The notes under the pieces are model-generated. The model did not search any database. It was not told where the DNA came from and was given only the letters and a program-made list of their open reading frames with translations. Below, piece after piece: positions 22,523 through 32,848 of a DNA stretch of 33,960 nt. The stretch's first letter is position 1. Each line of letters begins with the position of its first letter. The DNA is from Rhodococcus yananensis (GTDB taxonomy: Bacteria > Actinomycetota > Actinomycetes > Mycobacteriales > Mycobacteriaceae), in assembly GCF_020515525.1 (NCBI RefSeq), contig NZ_JAIYEP010000049.1:1-33960 (forward strand), in the 5' to 3' direction. The translations under genes and the position numbers were made by a program.

Positions 22523-24009
22523 CCGATTACGACGCGGTGGTCGTGGGGGCGGGCAACGCCGGTCTCACGGCGGCGGCCACCCTGCAGCAGGGCGGCCTCC
22601 GCACTCTCCTCGTCGAACGTCACAACGTCCCCGGGGGAGCCGGAACCTCCTTCCGCAGAGGACGGTTCGAGTTCGAATCCGCGCTGCACCAGCTTTCCGG
22701 TGTCGGCGTGATCGGCCATCCCGGACCGCCGTTCCGGGTCCTGCAATCTCTGGGTGTCGCAGATGATCTCGAGTTCGTCCGCGAACCCGACCTGTATCGG
22801 GCGGTGGTTCCCGGAAGCCACGACGTGACGATCCCGGCGGACTGGGCCGGTGCGGTCGATGTGCTCGACGATGCGTTCCCCGGCAACCGCGACCGCCTCG
22901 AACGCTACTTCGACCTGGTGCGGCGCGTCACGTTCTGGCAGATCACCGCGATGCGGGGGACCCCGCCGGCAGACATCGACCCCGTTCTGTTCACTCACGG
23001 ACCGCGGACACTCGGCGACGTGCTCGACGAACACTTCACCGGGGCGGGCATCAAGTCGGCACTCGCTGCGTACTGGCCGTACCTGGGTGTTCCACCGTCG
23101 CACCTTGCATTCCAGGACTATGCCCTGACGTTCTCCACCTACATCGACTTCAAGGCCGCTCACGTCCGCGGTGGGTCCCGGGCGATGTCGTCGGCGATCC
23201 TCGACGCGTTCCTCCGCGCCGGCGGCGACGTGCAGTTCAGCACCGAGGTCACCGGCATCCGCACCCACGCGAGCGGTGTCGTCGCGGTCCGGTTCGACGA
23301 CGGCACCGAGGTCGGTACCGGCGAGGTCGTCTCCAACGCATCGCTGCCCGACACCTACGGAATGCTCGACGACCCGCCCGCCGGTGTCTCTGCCGAGCTC
23401 GCTCGCAGGCGCGTCGGTCCGTCGGCGTTCGTCGTGCACCTCGGTCTCGACGCCACCGCCGCCGAACTCGGTTTCACATCCGGCACCAACGTCGTCTCGA
23501 CCACGCTCGACGACGATGCGCTCGCTCGCAACTGGAACTCCCTCGAACCCGCACTCGGTGTCTTCGCGACCTGTCACGACGTCGCACCCGACGTCGCACC
23601 CCCGGGGTTCGCGCCGCCGGGCACCTGTCGTCTGAGTCTGTTCACCCTCCAGTACAGCGGACTGTGGGATCGAATCGCCCCGAAGCACTACCACATCAAC
23701 AAGTTCGGTCACGCGGAGTCGCTCCTCGACGCAATCGCTCCGATATCACCGAATCTGCGCGACGCCATCGAGGAGGCGGACGTGTCGACCCCGCACACGC
23801 TCGCCCGCCGTCTCGGGCACACCGGCGGTGCCCTCTACGGCTACCGCCAGGATCCCGCCGAGAACAGGCTCTTCAACGATCGGGAACGTCACACCGGTGT
23901 CCGCGGCCTGCACATCGCGGGGTTGTGGGCCGGATCGGGCGGTTTCGAACCGGCACTCGAATCCGGTGTCCGTGTGGCCCGTCGCGTCGTCTGTTCCCGT
24001 GCCGCCTGA
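22519..24009 (+). CDS. CrtI/retinol-saturase-like FAD oxidoreductase
   Basis: This 496-residue flavoprotein is of the phytoene desaturase/carotene isomerase/retinol saturase type. The N-terminal dinucleotide fold is DAVVVGAGNAGLTAAATLQQ (about 4-23), followed by LLVERHNVPGGAGTSFRRG, typical of CrtI-like proteins. The central AHVRGGSRAMSSAILDAFLRAGG corresponds to the CrtI GGxxxL region, and the C-terminal FAD contact is RGLHIAGLWAGSGGFEPALE. CrtI relatives desaturate, isomerise or, as in retinol saturase, reduce carbon-carbon double bonds in isoprenoids. No carotenoid gene is nearby. It starts inside the stop of the SnoaL-like gene (ATGA) and is followed after 13 nt by an electron-transfer reductase, so a reductive (saturase) activity fed by that reductase is a reasonable hypothesis. 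Confidence 0.85.
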   Translation: MTDYDAVVVGAGNAGLTAAATLQQGGLRTLLVERHNVPGGAGTSFRRGRFEFESALHQLSGVGVIGHPGPPFRVLQSLGVADDLEFVREPDLYRAVVPGSHDVTIPADWAGAVDVLDDAFPGNRDRLERYFDLVRRVTFWQITAMRGTPPADIDPVLFTHGPRTLGDVLDEHFTGAGIKSALAAYWPYLGVPPSHLAFQDYALTFSTYIDFKAAHVRGGSRAMSSAILDAFLRAGGDVQFSTEVTGIRTHASGVVAVRFDDGTEVGTGEVVSNASLPDTYGMLDDPPAGVSAELARRRVGPSAFVVHLGLDATAAELGFTSGTNVVSTTLDDDALARNWNSLEPALGVFATCHDVAPDVAPPGFAPPGTCRLSLFTLQYSGLWDRIAPKHYHINKFGHAESLLDAIAPISPNLRDAIEEADVSTPHTLARRLGHTGGALYGYRQDPAENRLFNDRERHTGVRGLHIAGLWAGSGGFEPALESGVRVARRVVCSRAA

Positions 24010-24022
24010 ACAGGACCCCGCC

Positions 24023-25129
24023 ATGCCACACCCACTCATCGCGTCGTACCCGACGGGCCGCGACATCTCCGACGGATTCGCCTCGCGCCGACCGGACCTC
24101 GTCGACCACCGGGCGAGCGGTCGCGACACGATCGACACCTGTCATCCGAAACGGCTGCACCTGCACGTCACCGACGTCGTCGACGAGACCGCGACGACGA
24201 AGACCTTCCGGCTCGCCCACCCGGACGGTTCCGATCTTCCGCCCTTCCTCGCCGGGCAGTACGTTGCGCTGAGGTATGCGAACACGACACGGCCGTATAC
24301 GATCTCGTCGAGTCCGTCGCAGCTCGGACACTACGACCTGACCGTGCGCCGCGTGCCGGGCGGCCGGATCAGCAACCTGCTGATCGACACGCTCACCGTC
24401 GGCGACGAGTGCGTCACCACCGGACCGATGGGGACCTTCCACCACAATCCGCTGTTCCACGGCGACGACGGACTCTTCCTCGCGGACGGTTCCGGGGTGG
24501 TGCCGGCGATGAGCATGATCCGGGAGATCGCCGACGCCGGCCTCGACCGGCGACTGCACCTGATCTACGGGTCCCGCTCCGCCGACGACGTGATCTTCCA
24601 CGACGAACTCGACGAACTCGCCGCTGCCCACCCGAACATCGTGGTCGACCATGTGATCGGAGGAGTCCTCACCGCCGAAGTCGTCACGCTGCTCGCCGGG
24701 GACCTGCGCGACCGCACGGTGTACGTGTGTGGCCCGCAGGAGATGTACCCGCATGTTCTCGAACAGCTCACCTCGCTCGGCCACCCGCGCCGTCGTATCC
24801 GGTTCGAGGCGAACGGTGCGCCCGCTCGCCCCGGAGCCCGGCCACCCTGGCCGTCCGGTGTCGACCCCTCCGGGTCGGTGGCGGTGACGGTGCGCGGTAC
24901 CACGTTCCGCACACCGCGCAACCGTCCACTGCTCGAGGCTCTGGAGAACAAGGGATTCCGTCCCGAATCGGCGTGCCGCTCCGGGGAATGCAGCCTGTGC
25001 CGTGTGCGGGTGCGTTCCGGTGATGTCCATCGGGCGGAGGAGGCCCGCCCACGACTGTCCGACGAGTGCGTCGGATACGTCCACTCGTGTGTGTCGTACC
25101 CGATCACCGACATAGAACTGGAGCTCTGA
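24023..25129 (+). CDS. FAD/NAD(P)H reductase with C-terminal 2Fe-2S ferredoxin domain
   Basis: This 368-residue electron-transfer reductase has the order FAD domain, NAD(P) domain, plant-type ferredoxin. Seen: the FAD-binding RPYTISSSP (about 90-98), the nucleotide loop ADGSGVVPAMSMI (154-166), VCGPQEMY (235-242) and the 2Fe-2S cysteines Cys318, Cys323, Cys326 and Cys356. The same layout occurs in KshB, the reductase of 3-ketosteroid 9-alpha-hydroxylase, and in phenylacetyl-CoA and other oxygenase reductases. An unusual extension of about 45 residues precedes the FAD domain. No oxygenase is in this operon, so its partner is either the CrtI-like flavoprotein upstream or an oxygenase elsewhere, such as the P450 at 4452-5798. 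The next gene begins 1 nt after its stop. Confidence 0.88.
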   Translation: MPHPLIASYPTGRDISDGFASRRPDLVDHRASGRDTIDTCHPKRLHLHVTDVVDETATTKTFRLAHPDGSDLPPFLAGQYVALRYANTTRPYTISSSPSQLGHYDLTVRRVPGGRISNLLIDTLTVGDECVTTGPMGTFHHNPLFHGDDGLFLADGSGVVPAMSMIREIADAGLDRRLHLIYGSRSADDVIFHDELDELAAAHPNIVVDHVIGGVLTAEVVTLLAGDLRDRTVYVCGPQEMYPHVLEQLTSLGHPRRRIRFEANGAPARPGARPPWPSGVDPSGSVAVTVRGTTFRTPRNRPLLEALENKGFRPESACRSGECSLCRVRVRSGDVHRAEEARPRLSDECVGYVHSCVSYPITDIELEL

Positions 25130-25130
25130 G

Positions 25131-26687
25131 ATGCTCAATCTCGCAGAAATTCTGGAAAACTCCGCTCGCACCTGTCCGGACCGCACCGCGGTGGTCGCCG
25201 GCGAAACCCGGATGACCTTCGCCGAGGTCGATGCCGCGGCGAAGCAGGTCGCGAACCTGCTCGTCGCCCGCGGGATCGAACCGGGTGACAGGGTGGCGTT
25301 GAGCATCCCGAACGTCGTGTGGTTCCCGATCGTGTACTACGGCATCCTCGAAGCCGGCGCCGTCGTCGTTCCGCTGAACATCCTCCTCAAGGGGCGTGAG
25401 GTGGCGTATCACCTCGAGGACAGCGGCGCCCGCGCCTACTTCTGCTTCGAGGGAAGTCCCGAACTCCCCGTGCTCGAGGAGGGCAGGGCGGGGTTCGATG
25501 CGGTGCCGGGGTGCGAGCACCTGTTCGTCGTCACGGCCGATCCGCAGGCGCTCTCGCCGTTGCCGGGCACCGAGACGCTCACCCGGGCACTGGCCGGGCA
25601 CAGTGAAGCGTTCGAGAGTGTGGCAACAGAATCCGACGACACCGCAGTGGTGCTGTACACGTCGGGGACGACGGGGAAACCCAAGGGAGCCGAACTGACC
25701 CATGCGAACGTCACCCTCAACGCCTTGACCGCGCATCGCACCTTCGAAGGGGGTGAGGGTACCGATATCCATCTGGTGACACTCCCGCTGTTCCATTCGT
25801 TCGGCCAGACCCTGCAGATGCACACGGCGTTCGCAGCCGGTAACACCCTGGTCCTGATGCCGCGATTCGATCCGGCGGCAGCGATCGCACTGATCCGCTC
25901 CGAACAGGTCACCGTCTTCGCCGGGGTTCCGACGATGTACCACGGTCTGCTCACAGCAGTGTCCGGCGATCCCGGACCTGCGGAGGCACTGTCGACGCTG
26001 CGCATCGCGGTGTCGGCGGGTTCGGCCATGCCCACCGAACTCATGGCACGTGTCGAGGAGAAACTCGGTGTGCAGGTGATGGAAGGCTACGGGCTGTCGG
26101 AGACATCACCGGGCGTGTGCTTCACACCGCGCGACGGCAGGCGCAAGCCCGGTTCGATCGGCAAACCGATCTGGGGTGTACAGATGAAGCTGGTCGACGA
26201 GAACGGCCGCGACATCGACGACGACCCGAGTGCGGTCGGTGAGATCGCGGTCAAGGGCCACCCGGTGATGAAGGGCTATCTGAACAGGCCGGAGGCGACC
26301 GCCGCCGCGATCGTCGACGGATGGTTCCGCACCGGTGACCTTGCGCGCAAGGACGAGGACGGCTACTACCACGTGATCGATCGTGCCAAGGACATGATCA
26401 TCCGCGGTGGGTACAACGTCTATCCACGTGAGCTCGAAGAGGTGCTCATGACACACCCGGCGGTGTCGATGGTCGCGGTCGTCGGCGTGCCCCACGACAC
26501 CCTGGGCGAGGAGATCAAGGCGTACGTCCTGAACAACCCCGGCGATCCGACCACCCCGGACGAACTGGTTCGGTGGGGCAAGCAACAGTTCGCCGCCTAC
26601 AAGTATCCGCGTGTCGTCGAGTTCGTCGACCGGCTCCCGATGACCGCGACCGGAAAGATTCTCAAACGCGAACTCGGCCCCGCCTGA
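25131..26687 (+). CDS. Long-chain-type acyl-CoA synthetase (FadD)
   Basis: This 518-residue ATP-dependent acyl-CoA ligase is complete. Core motifs: VVLYTSGTTGKPKGAELTHA (about 170-190), MEGYGLSETSP, DGWFRTGDLARKDEDGYYHV, DRAKDMIIRGGYNVYPRELE and the acylation lysine in MTATGKILKRELG. It would activate the operon's substrate to its CoA thioester so that the following dehydrogenase can act. It is a different subfamily from the ligase at 19725, so the two are not a recent duplication. The ATG at 25131 comes 1 nt after the reductase stop, which shows tight coupling. The exact acid cannot be deduced; the family covers medium- to long-chain and aromatic acids. Confidence 0.93.
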   Translation: MLNLAEILENSARTCPDRTAVVAGETRMTFAEVDAAAKQVANLLVARGIEPGDRVALSIPNVVWFPIVYYGILEAGAVVVPLNILLKGREVAYHLEDSGARAYFCFEGSPELPVLEEGRAGFDAVPGCEHLFVVTADPQALSPLPGTETLTRALAGHSEAFESVATESDDTAVVLYTSGTTGKPKGAELTHANVTLNALTAHRTFEGGEGTDIHLVTLPLFHSFGQTLQMHTAFAAGNTLVLMPRFDPAAAIALIRSEQVTVFAGVPTMYHGLLTAVSGDPGPAEALSTLRIAVSAGSAMPTELMARVEEKLGVQVMEGYGLSETSPGVCFTPRDGRRKPGSIGKPIWGVQMKLVDENGRDIDDDPSAVGEIAVKGHPVMKGYLNRPEATAAAIVDGWFRTGDLARKDEDGYYHVIDRAKDMIIRGGYNVYPRELEEVLMTHPAVSMVAVVGVPHDTLGEEIKAYVLNNPGDPTTPDELVRWGKQQFAAYKYPRVVEFVDRLPMTATGKILKRELGPA

Positions 26688-26738
26688 TCGACATCCCTCT
26701 GCACTTGGTGTGCAGCAACTACTTTCCCGGAAGGGTGC

Positions 26739-28577
26739 ATGATGAGTCACTACAAGAGCAATGTCCGCGACCTCGAGTTCAACCTGTTCGAGGTCCTCGG
26801 ACTCGACCGCGACCTCGGCGCGGGCGACTACACCGACCTCGACGCCGAAACCGTCCGCACGATGCTGCGTGAAGCGGCGAAACAGGCCGAAGGCCCGATT
26901 GCCGAATCGTTCACCGAATCCGACCGCAACCCTACGGTATTCGATCCGGCCACCCACACGGTGGCTCTGCCGGACGGTTTCAAACGGTCGTTCCGGACGT
27001 GGCAGGACGCCGAATGGTTCCTGCTCGGGATGCCGGAGGCGCTCGGGGGAACCCCGGTGCCGCGCACCGTCATGTGGGCGATCAACGAACTTCTGCTCGG
27101 TGCGAATCCGGGGGTCTTCTTCTACCTGCTCGGTCCGGTGATGTCCGATGTGCTCCACCGTGTCGGCAACGACGAGCAGAAGCGGTGGGCGCAGATCGCG
27201 GTGGAGCGCAGGTGGGGTGCGACGATGGTGCTCACCGAAGCCGACGCGGGTTCCGACGTCGGGGCCGGTCGAACCCGCGCCGTCGAGCAGAAGGACGGCA
27301 GTTGGCACATCGAGGGTGTGAAGCGATTCATCACCGGTGGCGAATCGGATGATCTCGTCGAGAACATCTTCCACCTCGTCCTCGCTCGCCCGGAAGGCGC
27401 CGGGCCGGGAACGAAGGGACTGTCGCTGTTCTTCGTCCCGAAGTTCCACTTCGACACCGAGACCGGGGAGCTCGGCGACCGTAACGGCGTGTTCGTCACC
27501 GGTGTGGAACACAAGATGGGTCTGAAGGTCTCGGCGACGTGCGAGTTGACGTTCGGTGCGCACGGCGTGCCCGCACGGGGCTGGCTCGTCGGCGACGTAC
27601 ACGACGGCATCGCCCAGATGTTCAAGGTCATCGAGAATGCCCGGATGTCGGTGGGTACCAAAGCCATCGCGACACTGTCCACCGGATACCTCAACGCCCT
27701 CGAATACGCGAGGACACGCATCCAGGGTGCCGATCTGACCCGCATGGCGGACAAGTCGGCGCCGCGAGTGCCGATCCTGCGGCATCCCGACGTGCGACGC
27801 AGCCTCATGATGCAGAAGGCGTATGCGGAAGGGTTGCGCGCCGTCTACCTGTATGCCGCTGCGCACCAGGACCCGGTGACCGCGGCGACCGTGTCGGGTG
27901 CCGACGCGGACCTCGCTGCCCGCATCAACGACCTGCTGCTGCCGATCGTCAAGGGCGCCGGATCCGAACGTGCCTACCGGTATCTGACCGACTCGCTGCA
28001 GACGTTCGGCGGATCGGGCTTCCTGCAGGACTATCCGATCGAGCAGTACATCCGCGACGCGAAGATCGACTCCCTGTACGAGGGCACCACCGCCATCCAG
28101 TCCCTCGACTTCTTCTTCCGCAAGATCGCCCGGGACAGGGGAGCCGCACTCGGGCACCTCCGCGGACAGATCGTCGACTTCCTCGAAAACCCCACCGCAG
28201 ATCCGCGATTGAAGGAGCAGCGGCGGATCCTTGCGACCGCGCTCGACGACATGCAGGCCGCGACCGGCACCCTGCTCGGCTACCTCGCCGACTTGCAGAA
28301 CAATCCGGAGGAGGTGTACAAGATCGGCCTCGAATCGGTGCGTTTCCTGCTCGGATTCGGCGATCTCGTCATCGGCTGGCGACTGCTCGTCCAGGCCGAG
28401 ATCGCGCTCGGCGCCCTCGACGGCTCCCCGATCGCCGACGACCGGGGATTCTACGAGGGGAAGGTCGCGGTCGCGGACTTCTTCGCGCGGACGGTGCTTC
28501 CGGAACTGGCGGTGATTCGCACCGGGGTCGCTGCACCTGTCACCGAACTGATGTTGCTGCCCGACAACGCATTTTGA
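26739..28577 (+). CDS. FadE5-like long acyl-CoA dehydrogenase
   Basis: This 612-residue enzyme belongs to the large acyl-CoA dehydrogenase group with an extra C-terminal helical domain. Its start ([20 protein letters not shown]) and layout are those of mycobacterial FadE5, a broad-range dehydrogenase whose gene belongs to the KstR regulon. Motifs: [74 protein letters not shown] and the catalytic base in [11 protein letters not shown] (about Glu448). It introduces the alpha-beta double bond into the acyl-CoA made by the FadD just upstream. GGAAGGG before the ATG pair (26739 and 26742) is the ribosome site. The 51-nt gap to fadD is the largest in the operon and holds no clear promoter or terminator. 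Confidence 0.93.
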   Translation: MMSHYKSNVRDLEFNLFEVLGLDRDLGAGDYTDLDAETVRTMLREAAKQAEGPIAESFTESDRNPTVFDPATHTVALPDGFKRSFRTWQDAEWFLLGMPEALGGTPVPRTVMWAINELLLGANPGVFFYLLGPVMSDVLHRVGNDEQKRWAQIAVERRWGATMVLTEADAGSDVGAGRTRAVEQKDGSWHIEGVKRFITGGESDDLVENIFHLVLARPEGAGPGTKGLSLFFVPKFHFDTETGELGDRNGVFVTGVEHKMGLKVSATCELTFGAHGVPARGWLVGDVHDGIAQMFKVIENARMSVGTKAIATLSTGYLNALEYARTRIQGADLTRMADKSAPRVPILRHPDVRRSLMMQKAYAEGLRAVYLYAAAHQDPVTAATVSGADADLAARINDLLLPIVKGAGSERAYRYLTDSLQTFGGSGFLQDYPIEQYIRDAKIDSLYEGTTAIQSLDFFFRKIARDRGAALGHLRGQIVDFLENPTADPRLKEQRRILATALDDMQAATGTLLGYLADLQNNPEEVYKIGLESVRFLLGFGDLVIGWRLLVQAEIALGALDGSPIADDRGFYEGKVAVADFFARTVLPELAVIRTGVAAPVTELMLLPDNAF

Positions 28578-28600
28578 TCCAGATCGATCGACGAAACTGA

Positions 28601-30634
<2,034 letters not shown>

Positions 30635-30666
30635 GAGGGTGGCCTGAGAGTCGCGGTCGGTCGCGG

Positions 30667-30936
30667 TCACACCGTGCGGGTGGGCGGTGAACACCGACCG
30701 CGGCTCGGCCGCTTCTTCATCGACGACGCTGCTGAGCATCGGTGAGTCGGCTTGTCTCGAGAAGCCGACTCACCGTCCCCGACCTCAACGCAGTGAGCAG
30801 CGACGATACCTCCGGCGGCGACCGACGCCTCGGTGCACCCAAGGCCCGCCTCGCCGACACCACCAAACTTTGATGCCCCGTGTCGGAAGTAGTTGGTCCA
30901 GCCCCGAAGGATCTGCCCGAGTCTCAGGAAGACCAC
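30667..30936 (-). pseudogene. Remnant of a group II intron maturase/reverse transcriptase
   Basis: Only about 24 codons (30936-30865) resemble a real protein: VVFLRLGQILRGWTNYFRHG followed by ASKF. This is the signature of the maturase-specific (GIIM) domain at the C-terminus of group II intron reverse transcriptases. The frame then runs on in unrelated low-complexity sequence to a stop at 30667. Upstream it is open only to a stop near 30987, and no RT catalytic domain follows in the preceding sequence. I see no convincing intron domain V. It is the scar of a deleted intron, and it marks the left edge of the mobile region. Confidence 0.6.
30741..30774. terminator. Strong hairpin downstream of fadH
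   Basis: GGTGAGTCGGCTT (30741-30753) and AAGCCGACTCACC (30762-30774) form a perfect 13-bp stem with an 8-nt loop that contains most of a TCTCGAGA palindrome. It is 107 nt after the fadH stop, with no gene between, and is the likely end of the operon transcript. A structured piece of the vanished intron is the alternative. Confidence 0.6.
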
Positions 30937-30987
30937 TTCGGGGTCACTGAACCGCCCCGGCGTGTCCGGATGGGGTCGGGGAACGGG

Positions 30988-31155
30988 TCACGTTCTTGAA
31001 CGGCCCGATCTACTGGCACCCCAACACCGGGGCGCTTCAAACCGCCGGCGCTTCCGGAAGGAAACGGGCCGGCCCGGCTCCCACGCGAGGAACTCGGCTT
31101 GTTCGCGTTCCCACTTCCGTAGGCGCCGTGTCGGAGTCCACGCCTCGTCGACCAT
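30988..31155 (-). CDS. Small hypothetical protein downstream of the antitoxin
   Basis: A 55-codon reading frame starts at ATG 31155, with GGGGGAAG immediately before it, 18 nt after the antitoxin stop on the same strand. The first 38 residues look protein-like and charged (TPTRRLRKWEREQAEFLAWE, PGRPVSFRKRRRFE); the end is less convincing. It may be a third gene of the toxin-antitoxin operon or the stump of a longer gene cut by the intron-derived deletion. I do not recognise it. Confidence 0.35.
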   Translation of the reverse strand: MVDEAWTPTRRLRKWEREQAEFLAWEPGRPVSFRKRRRFEAPRCWGASRSGRSRT

Positions 31156-31173
31156 TCTTCCCCCGGTCGTTGT

Positions 31174-31479
31174 TTAGGCGATCCGGAATCGGTCGTCGCC
31201 GAGTTCGACTTCGACCCGCAGGGTGCCGCCCACGGCGTCGACGTAGCGGCGCAGGGTGTCGAGCTGGACGTGCGCCAGGTCGCCGCGTTCGATGTTCGAG
31301 ACGCGGTTCTGTCCCACGCCCAGGCGGTCGGCCACCTGCTTCTGGGTCAGTTCGAGCGCCTCGCGCAGTTCCTGCAGTCGGTACGCGCGGACCTGTTCGA
31401 GCATCCGGGCCTTGTGTGCGTCGACCGCGGCGCGGTCGACCGGCCGCTCGGCCAGCATGTCGTCGAGGCTCTTGGCCAT
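31174..31479 (-). CDS. XRE-family antitoxin (HigA-like)
   Basis: This 101-residue protein has a helix-turn-helix of the XRE/Cro type at about residues 35-90: LREALELTQKQVADRLGVGQ, then NRVSNIERGDLAHVQLDTLR and RYVDAVGGTLRVEVELGD. It fits the antitoxins that follow HigB/RelE-type toxins, and it should neutralise the toxin and repress the shared promoter. The ATG at 31479 was preferred; GTG at 31488 overlaps the toxin stop (GTGA) and would add three residues. The toxin-first order is the HigBA arrangement. It lies in a region of mobile-element remains, where such modules are common. Confidence 0.85.
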   Translation of the reverse strand: MAKSLDDMLAERPVDRAAVDAHKARMLEQVRAYRLQELREALELTQKQVADRLGVGQNRVSNIERGDLAHVQLDTLRRYVDAVGGTLRVEVELGDDRFRIA

Positions 31480-31484
31480 CGTTC

Positions 31485-31841
31485 TCACTTCCCTTCCAGT
31501 CGGTCCAGATGGTCGTCGAAGCGGTCATCGGCGATAGGGATGTTCACCTTGTACCACTTCTCCCACCGTCCAGCTTTGTCGCCTGCGACGAGAAAAATCG
31601 CCTTCCGTTCGGGGTCGAACGCGAACAGCACGCGCAGTTCCGAACGGCCGGTGGACCCGGGTCGCAGCTCCTTCATGTTCTTGTGGCGCGACGCTTTGAT
31701 GGTGTCGACCAGTGGGCGGCCCAGCTGCGGGCCGCGTTCCTGGAGCAACTCGACTGCGGCGACGACCTGTTCGTACGACTCCTGATCCAGTTCGGTCAGC
31801 CAGTCTTCGATCAGCTCGAGGTCCACGCTCCAGTTCGTCAC
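31485..31841 (-). CDS. HigB/RelE-type toxin (phage Gp49-like)
   Basis: This 118-residue protein belongs to the Gp49/HigB branch of the RelE/ParE superfamily, which are ribosome-dependent mRNA endonucleases. Family features: the N-terminal LIEDWLTELDQESYEQVVAA, LGRPLVDTIKASRHKNMKEL and the core strand SELRVLFAFDPERKAIFLVA followed by GDKAGRW and YKVNIPIADDRFDDHL, with basic residues typical of the RNA-binding face. The GTG at 31841 has no ribosome site, but a -10-like TAATATT lies only 9 nt upstream, so it is probably leaderless. The antitoxin starts about 5 nt after its stop. Chromosomal or integrated-element stabilisation is the usual role. The gene looks intact. Confidence 0.87.
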   Translation of the reverse strand: MTNWSVDLELIEDWLTELDQESYEQVVAAVELLQERGPQLGRPLVDTIKASRHKNMKELRPGSTGRSELRVLFAFDPERKAIFLVAGDKAGRWEKWYKVNIPIADDRFDDHLDRLEGK

Positions 31842-31850
31842 GAGAAACAG

Positions 31851-31882
31851 AATATTACTCTTGGGTGATATAACTCAAGGGT
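31851..31882 (-). promoter_or_regulatory. Toxin-antitoxin promoter and operator
   Basis: On the minus strand TTGAGT (31878-31873) and TAATATT (31857-31851) form a -35/-10 pair with a 15-nt spacer. ACTCTTGGGT (31857-31866) and ACTCAAGGGT (31873-31882) are an imperfect inverted repeat (8 of 10) that covers both, as expected for autoregulation by the toxin-antitoxin complex. The region is clearly richer in A and T than its surroundings. Confidence 0.5.
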
Positions 31883-31897
31883 GATACTAGCTGGTTA

Positions 31898-32434
31898 TCA
31901 GTCGTTTTCTGTGGGAGTCACGCCGTTTCGGAGGGTAGTGAGGCGGCGTAGTTCGGCGCGCTGCCGGGTGCCGAGCTCGAGCAGGATCGGGAACAGCTCG
32001 TCTTCGGCCGCAGCCTCGGCGGCGTGACTCATGGTCCCGGCGAGGTCGTGGAAGCTGCGACGGTAGGCGGCCGCGACGACGGTGGCGGCGTAGTGCCGGA
32101 CGGCGCCGGCGGAGCTGCCGAGGGTGACGACGGTGCGGTGGGTGCGGTGCACGGCAGGCGGGATGCGGTTGGTGCCGGCCCGGGCGAGTTCGGCGCTGAT
32201 ACTGACCGGGTCGTGCGGCCGACCGGCAGCGACGCTGTCGCGGATGGCGGCGTAGATCGGCCGGTGGAACGGGTCTGCGAAATCGTCGTCGCGAACCAGG
32301 CTGGTGATGAACCGGAGTTCGTCGACGTCGCGGGACCACATCGCGGCACACAGCAGGTGCGCCTCGGGGTCGAGATCCGGCGCGGTCCATTCGGAGCCGG
32401 GTTCGTCGTCGGGCTCCGTGTCGACCATATCCAT
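31898..32434 (-). CDS. Stand-alone DnaB N-terminal-domain protein
   Basis: This 178-residue protein has the helical N-terminal domain of the replicative helicase DnaB (about 20-95: DPEAHLLCAAMWSRDVDELR, LVRDDDFADPFHRPIYAAIR, AAGRPHDPVSISAELARAG) but no RecA-type ATPase domain. In DnaB this domain forms the trimeric collar that contacts primase. Short proteins of this kind are typical of actinobacterial plasmids and integrative elements. The second half is helical and Ala-rich (about 115-160). The ATG at 32434 follows GGGGGA by 6 nt; ATG 32452 is an alternative. Its role could be modulation of helicase loading or plasmid replication; that is inferred from the fold. It supports a plasmid- or element-derived origin for this end of the window. 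Confidence 0.75.
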   Translation of the reverse strand: MDMVDTEPDDEPGSEWTAPDLDPEAHLLCAAMWSRDVDELRFITSLVRDDDFADPFHRPIYAAIRDSVAAGRPHDPVSISAELARAGTNRIPPAVHRTHRTVVTLGSSAGAVRHYAATVVAAAYRRSFHDLAGTMSHAAEAAAEDELFPILLELGTRQRAELRRLTTLRNGVTPTEND

Positions 32435-32460
32435 GTGTTCCCCCTGAGGCATCCGGTCGC

Positions 32461-32739
32461 CTAGTCTGCCCGAGCGAGTCGGGCCCGCCAGGTGAGGCTC
32501 CCGCCGGAGTACCGGTAGCTGGTGCGGAGCTCGGACTTCACGGCGGGGCGCAGAATGCGCGCGAGGTGCTGGACGATGTCGTACAGGCGGGCGGTGGCCT
32601 GCCCTTCACCAAAGCCGCCGGCCACCCCGAAGTCGTTGGGAATCTGCTCGACGAAGCTGTGCGGGTTCTTACTGACGCCGTGCACGATGAAGTAGTCGCC
32701 GGCCGAGTCGGCCGACTGCCTGGTGAAGCCTGGATGCAC
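32461..32739 (-). pseudogene. C-terminal fragment of an unknown protein cut by the IS1380 element
   Basis: Ninety-two codons (from a GTG at 32739) end at a normal TAG at 32461. The coding pattern is good: SAGDYFIVHGVSKNPHSFVE, FGVAGGFGEGQATARLYDIV, ILRPAVKSELRTSYRYSGGS. The frame stays open to about 32807 with a plausible sequence (FRCYDALVISAGSVHPGF), then meets a stop inside the insertion-sequence end. I infer that the IS removed the 5' part of the gene. It lies just upstream of the DnaB_N gene on the same strand, so it was probably part of the same element. The family is not recognised. Confidence 0.5.
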
Positions 32740-32777
32740 CGAACCGGCGGAGATAACCAGCGCGTCGTAACAACGAA

Positions 32778-32841
32778 ATGCCCTGTCGTAGTGAAAGAAT
32801 TGAACTTCTCACAGAAACAATTCGGCCACCACGAAGGGCAT
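32778..32841. promoter_or_regulatory. Inverted repeat covering the transposase ribosome site
   Basis: ATGCCCT (32778-32784) and AGGGCAT (32835-32841), each with further imperfect matches on both sides, can pair. The right arm contains AAGGG, the only ribosome-site candidate for the transposase ATG at 32849. Transcripts entering from outside would fold and hide it, a protection known in several IS families. Confidence 0.35.
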
Positions 32842-32848
32842 CTCGCAG

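Noticed and set aside
24023-25129. Naming the reductase kshB
   Set aside because: Architecture fits, but there is no kshA or steroid-ring gene in the window and the N-terminal extension is atypical.
30741-30774. Group II intron domain V
   Set aside because: The stem is perfect with an 8-nt loop and lacks the typical bulge and GNRA loop; a terminator explains it better.
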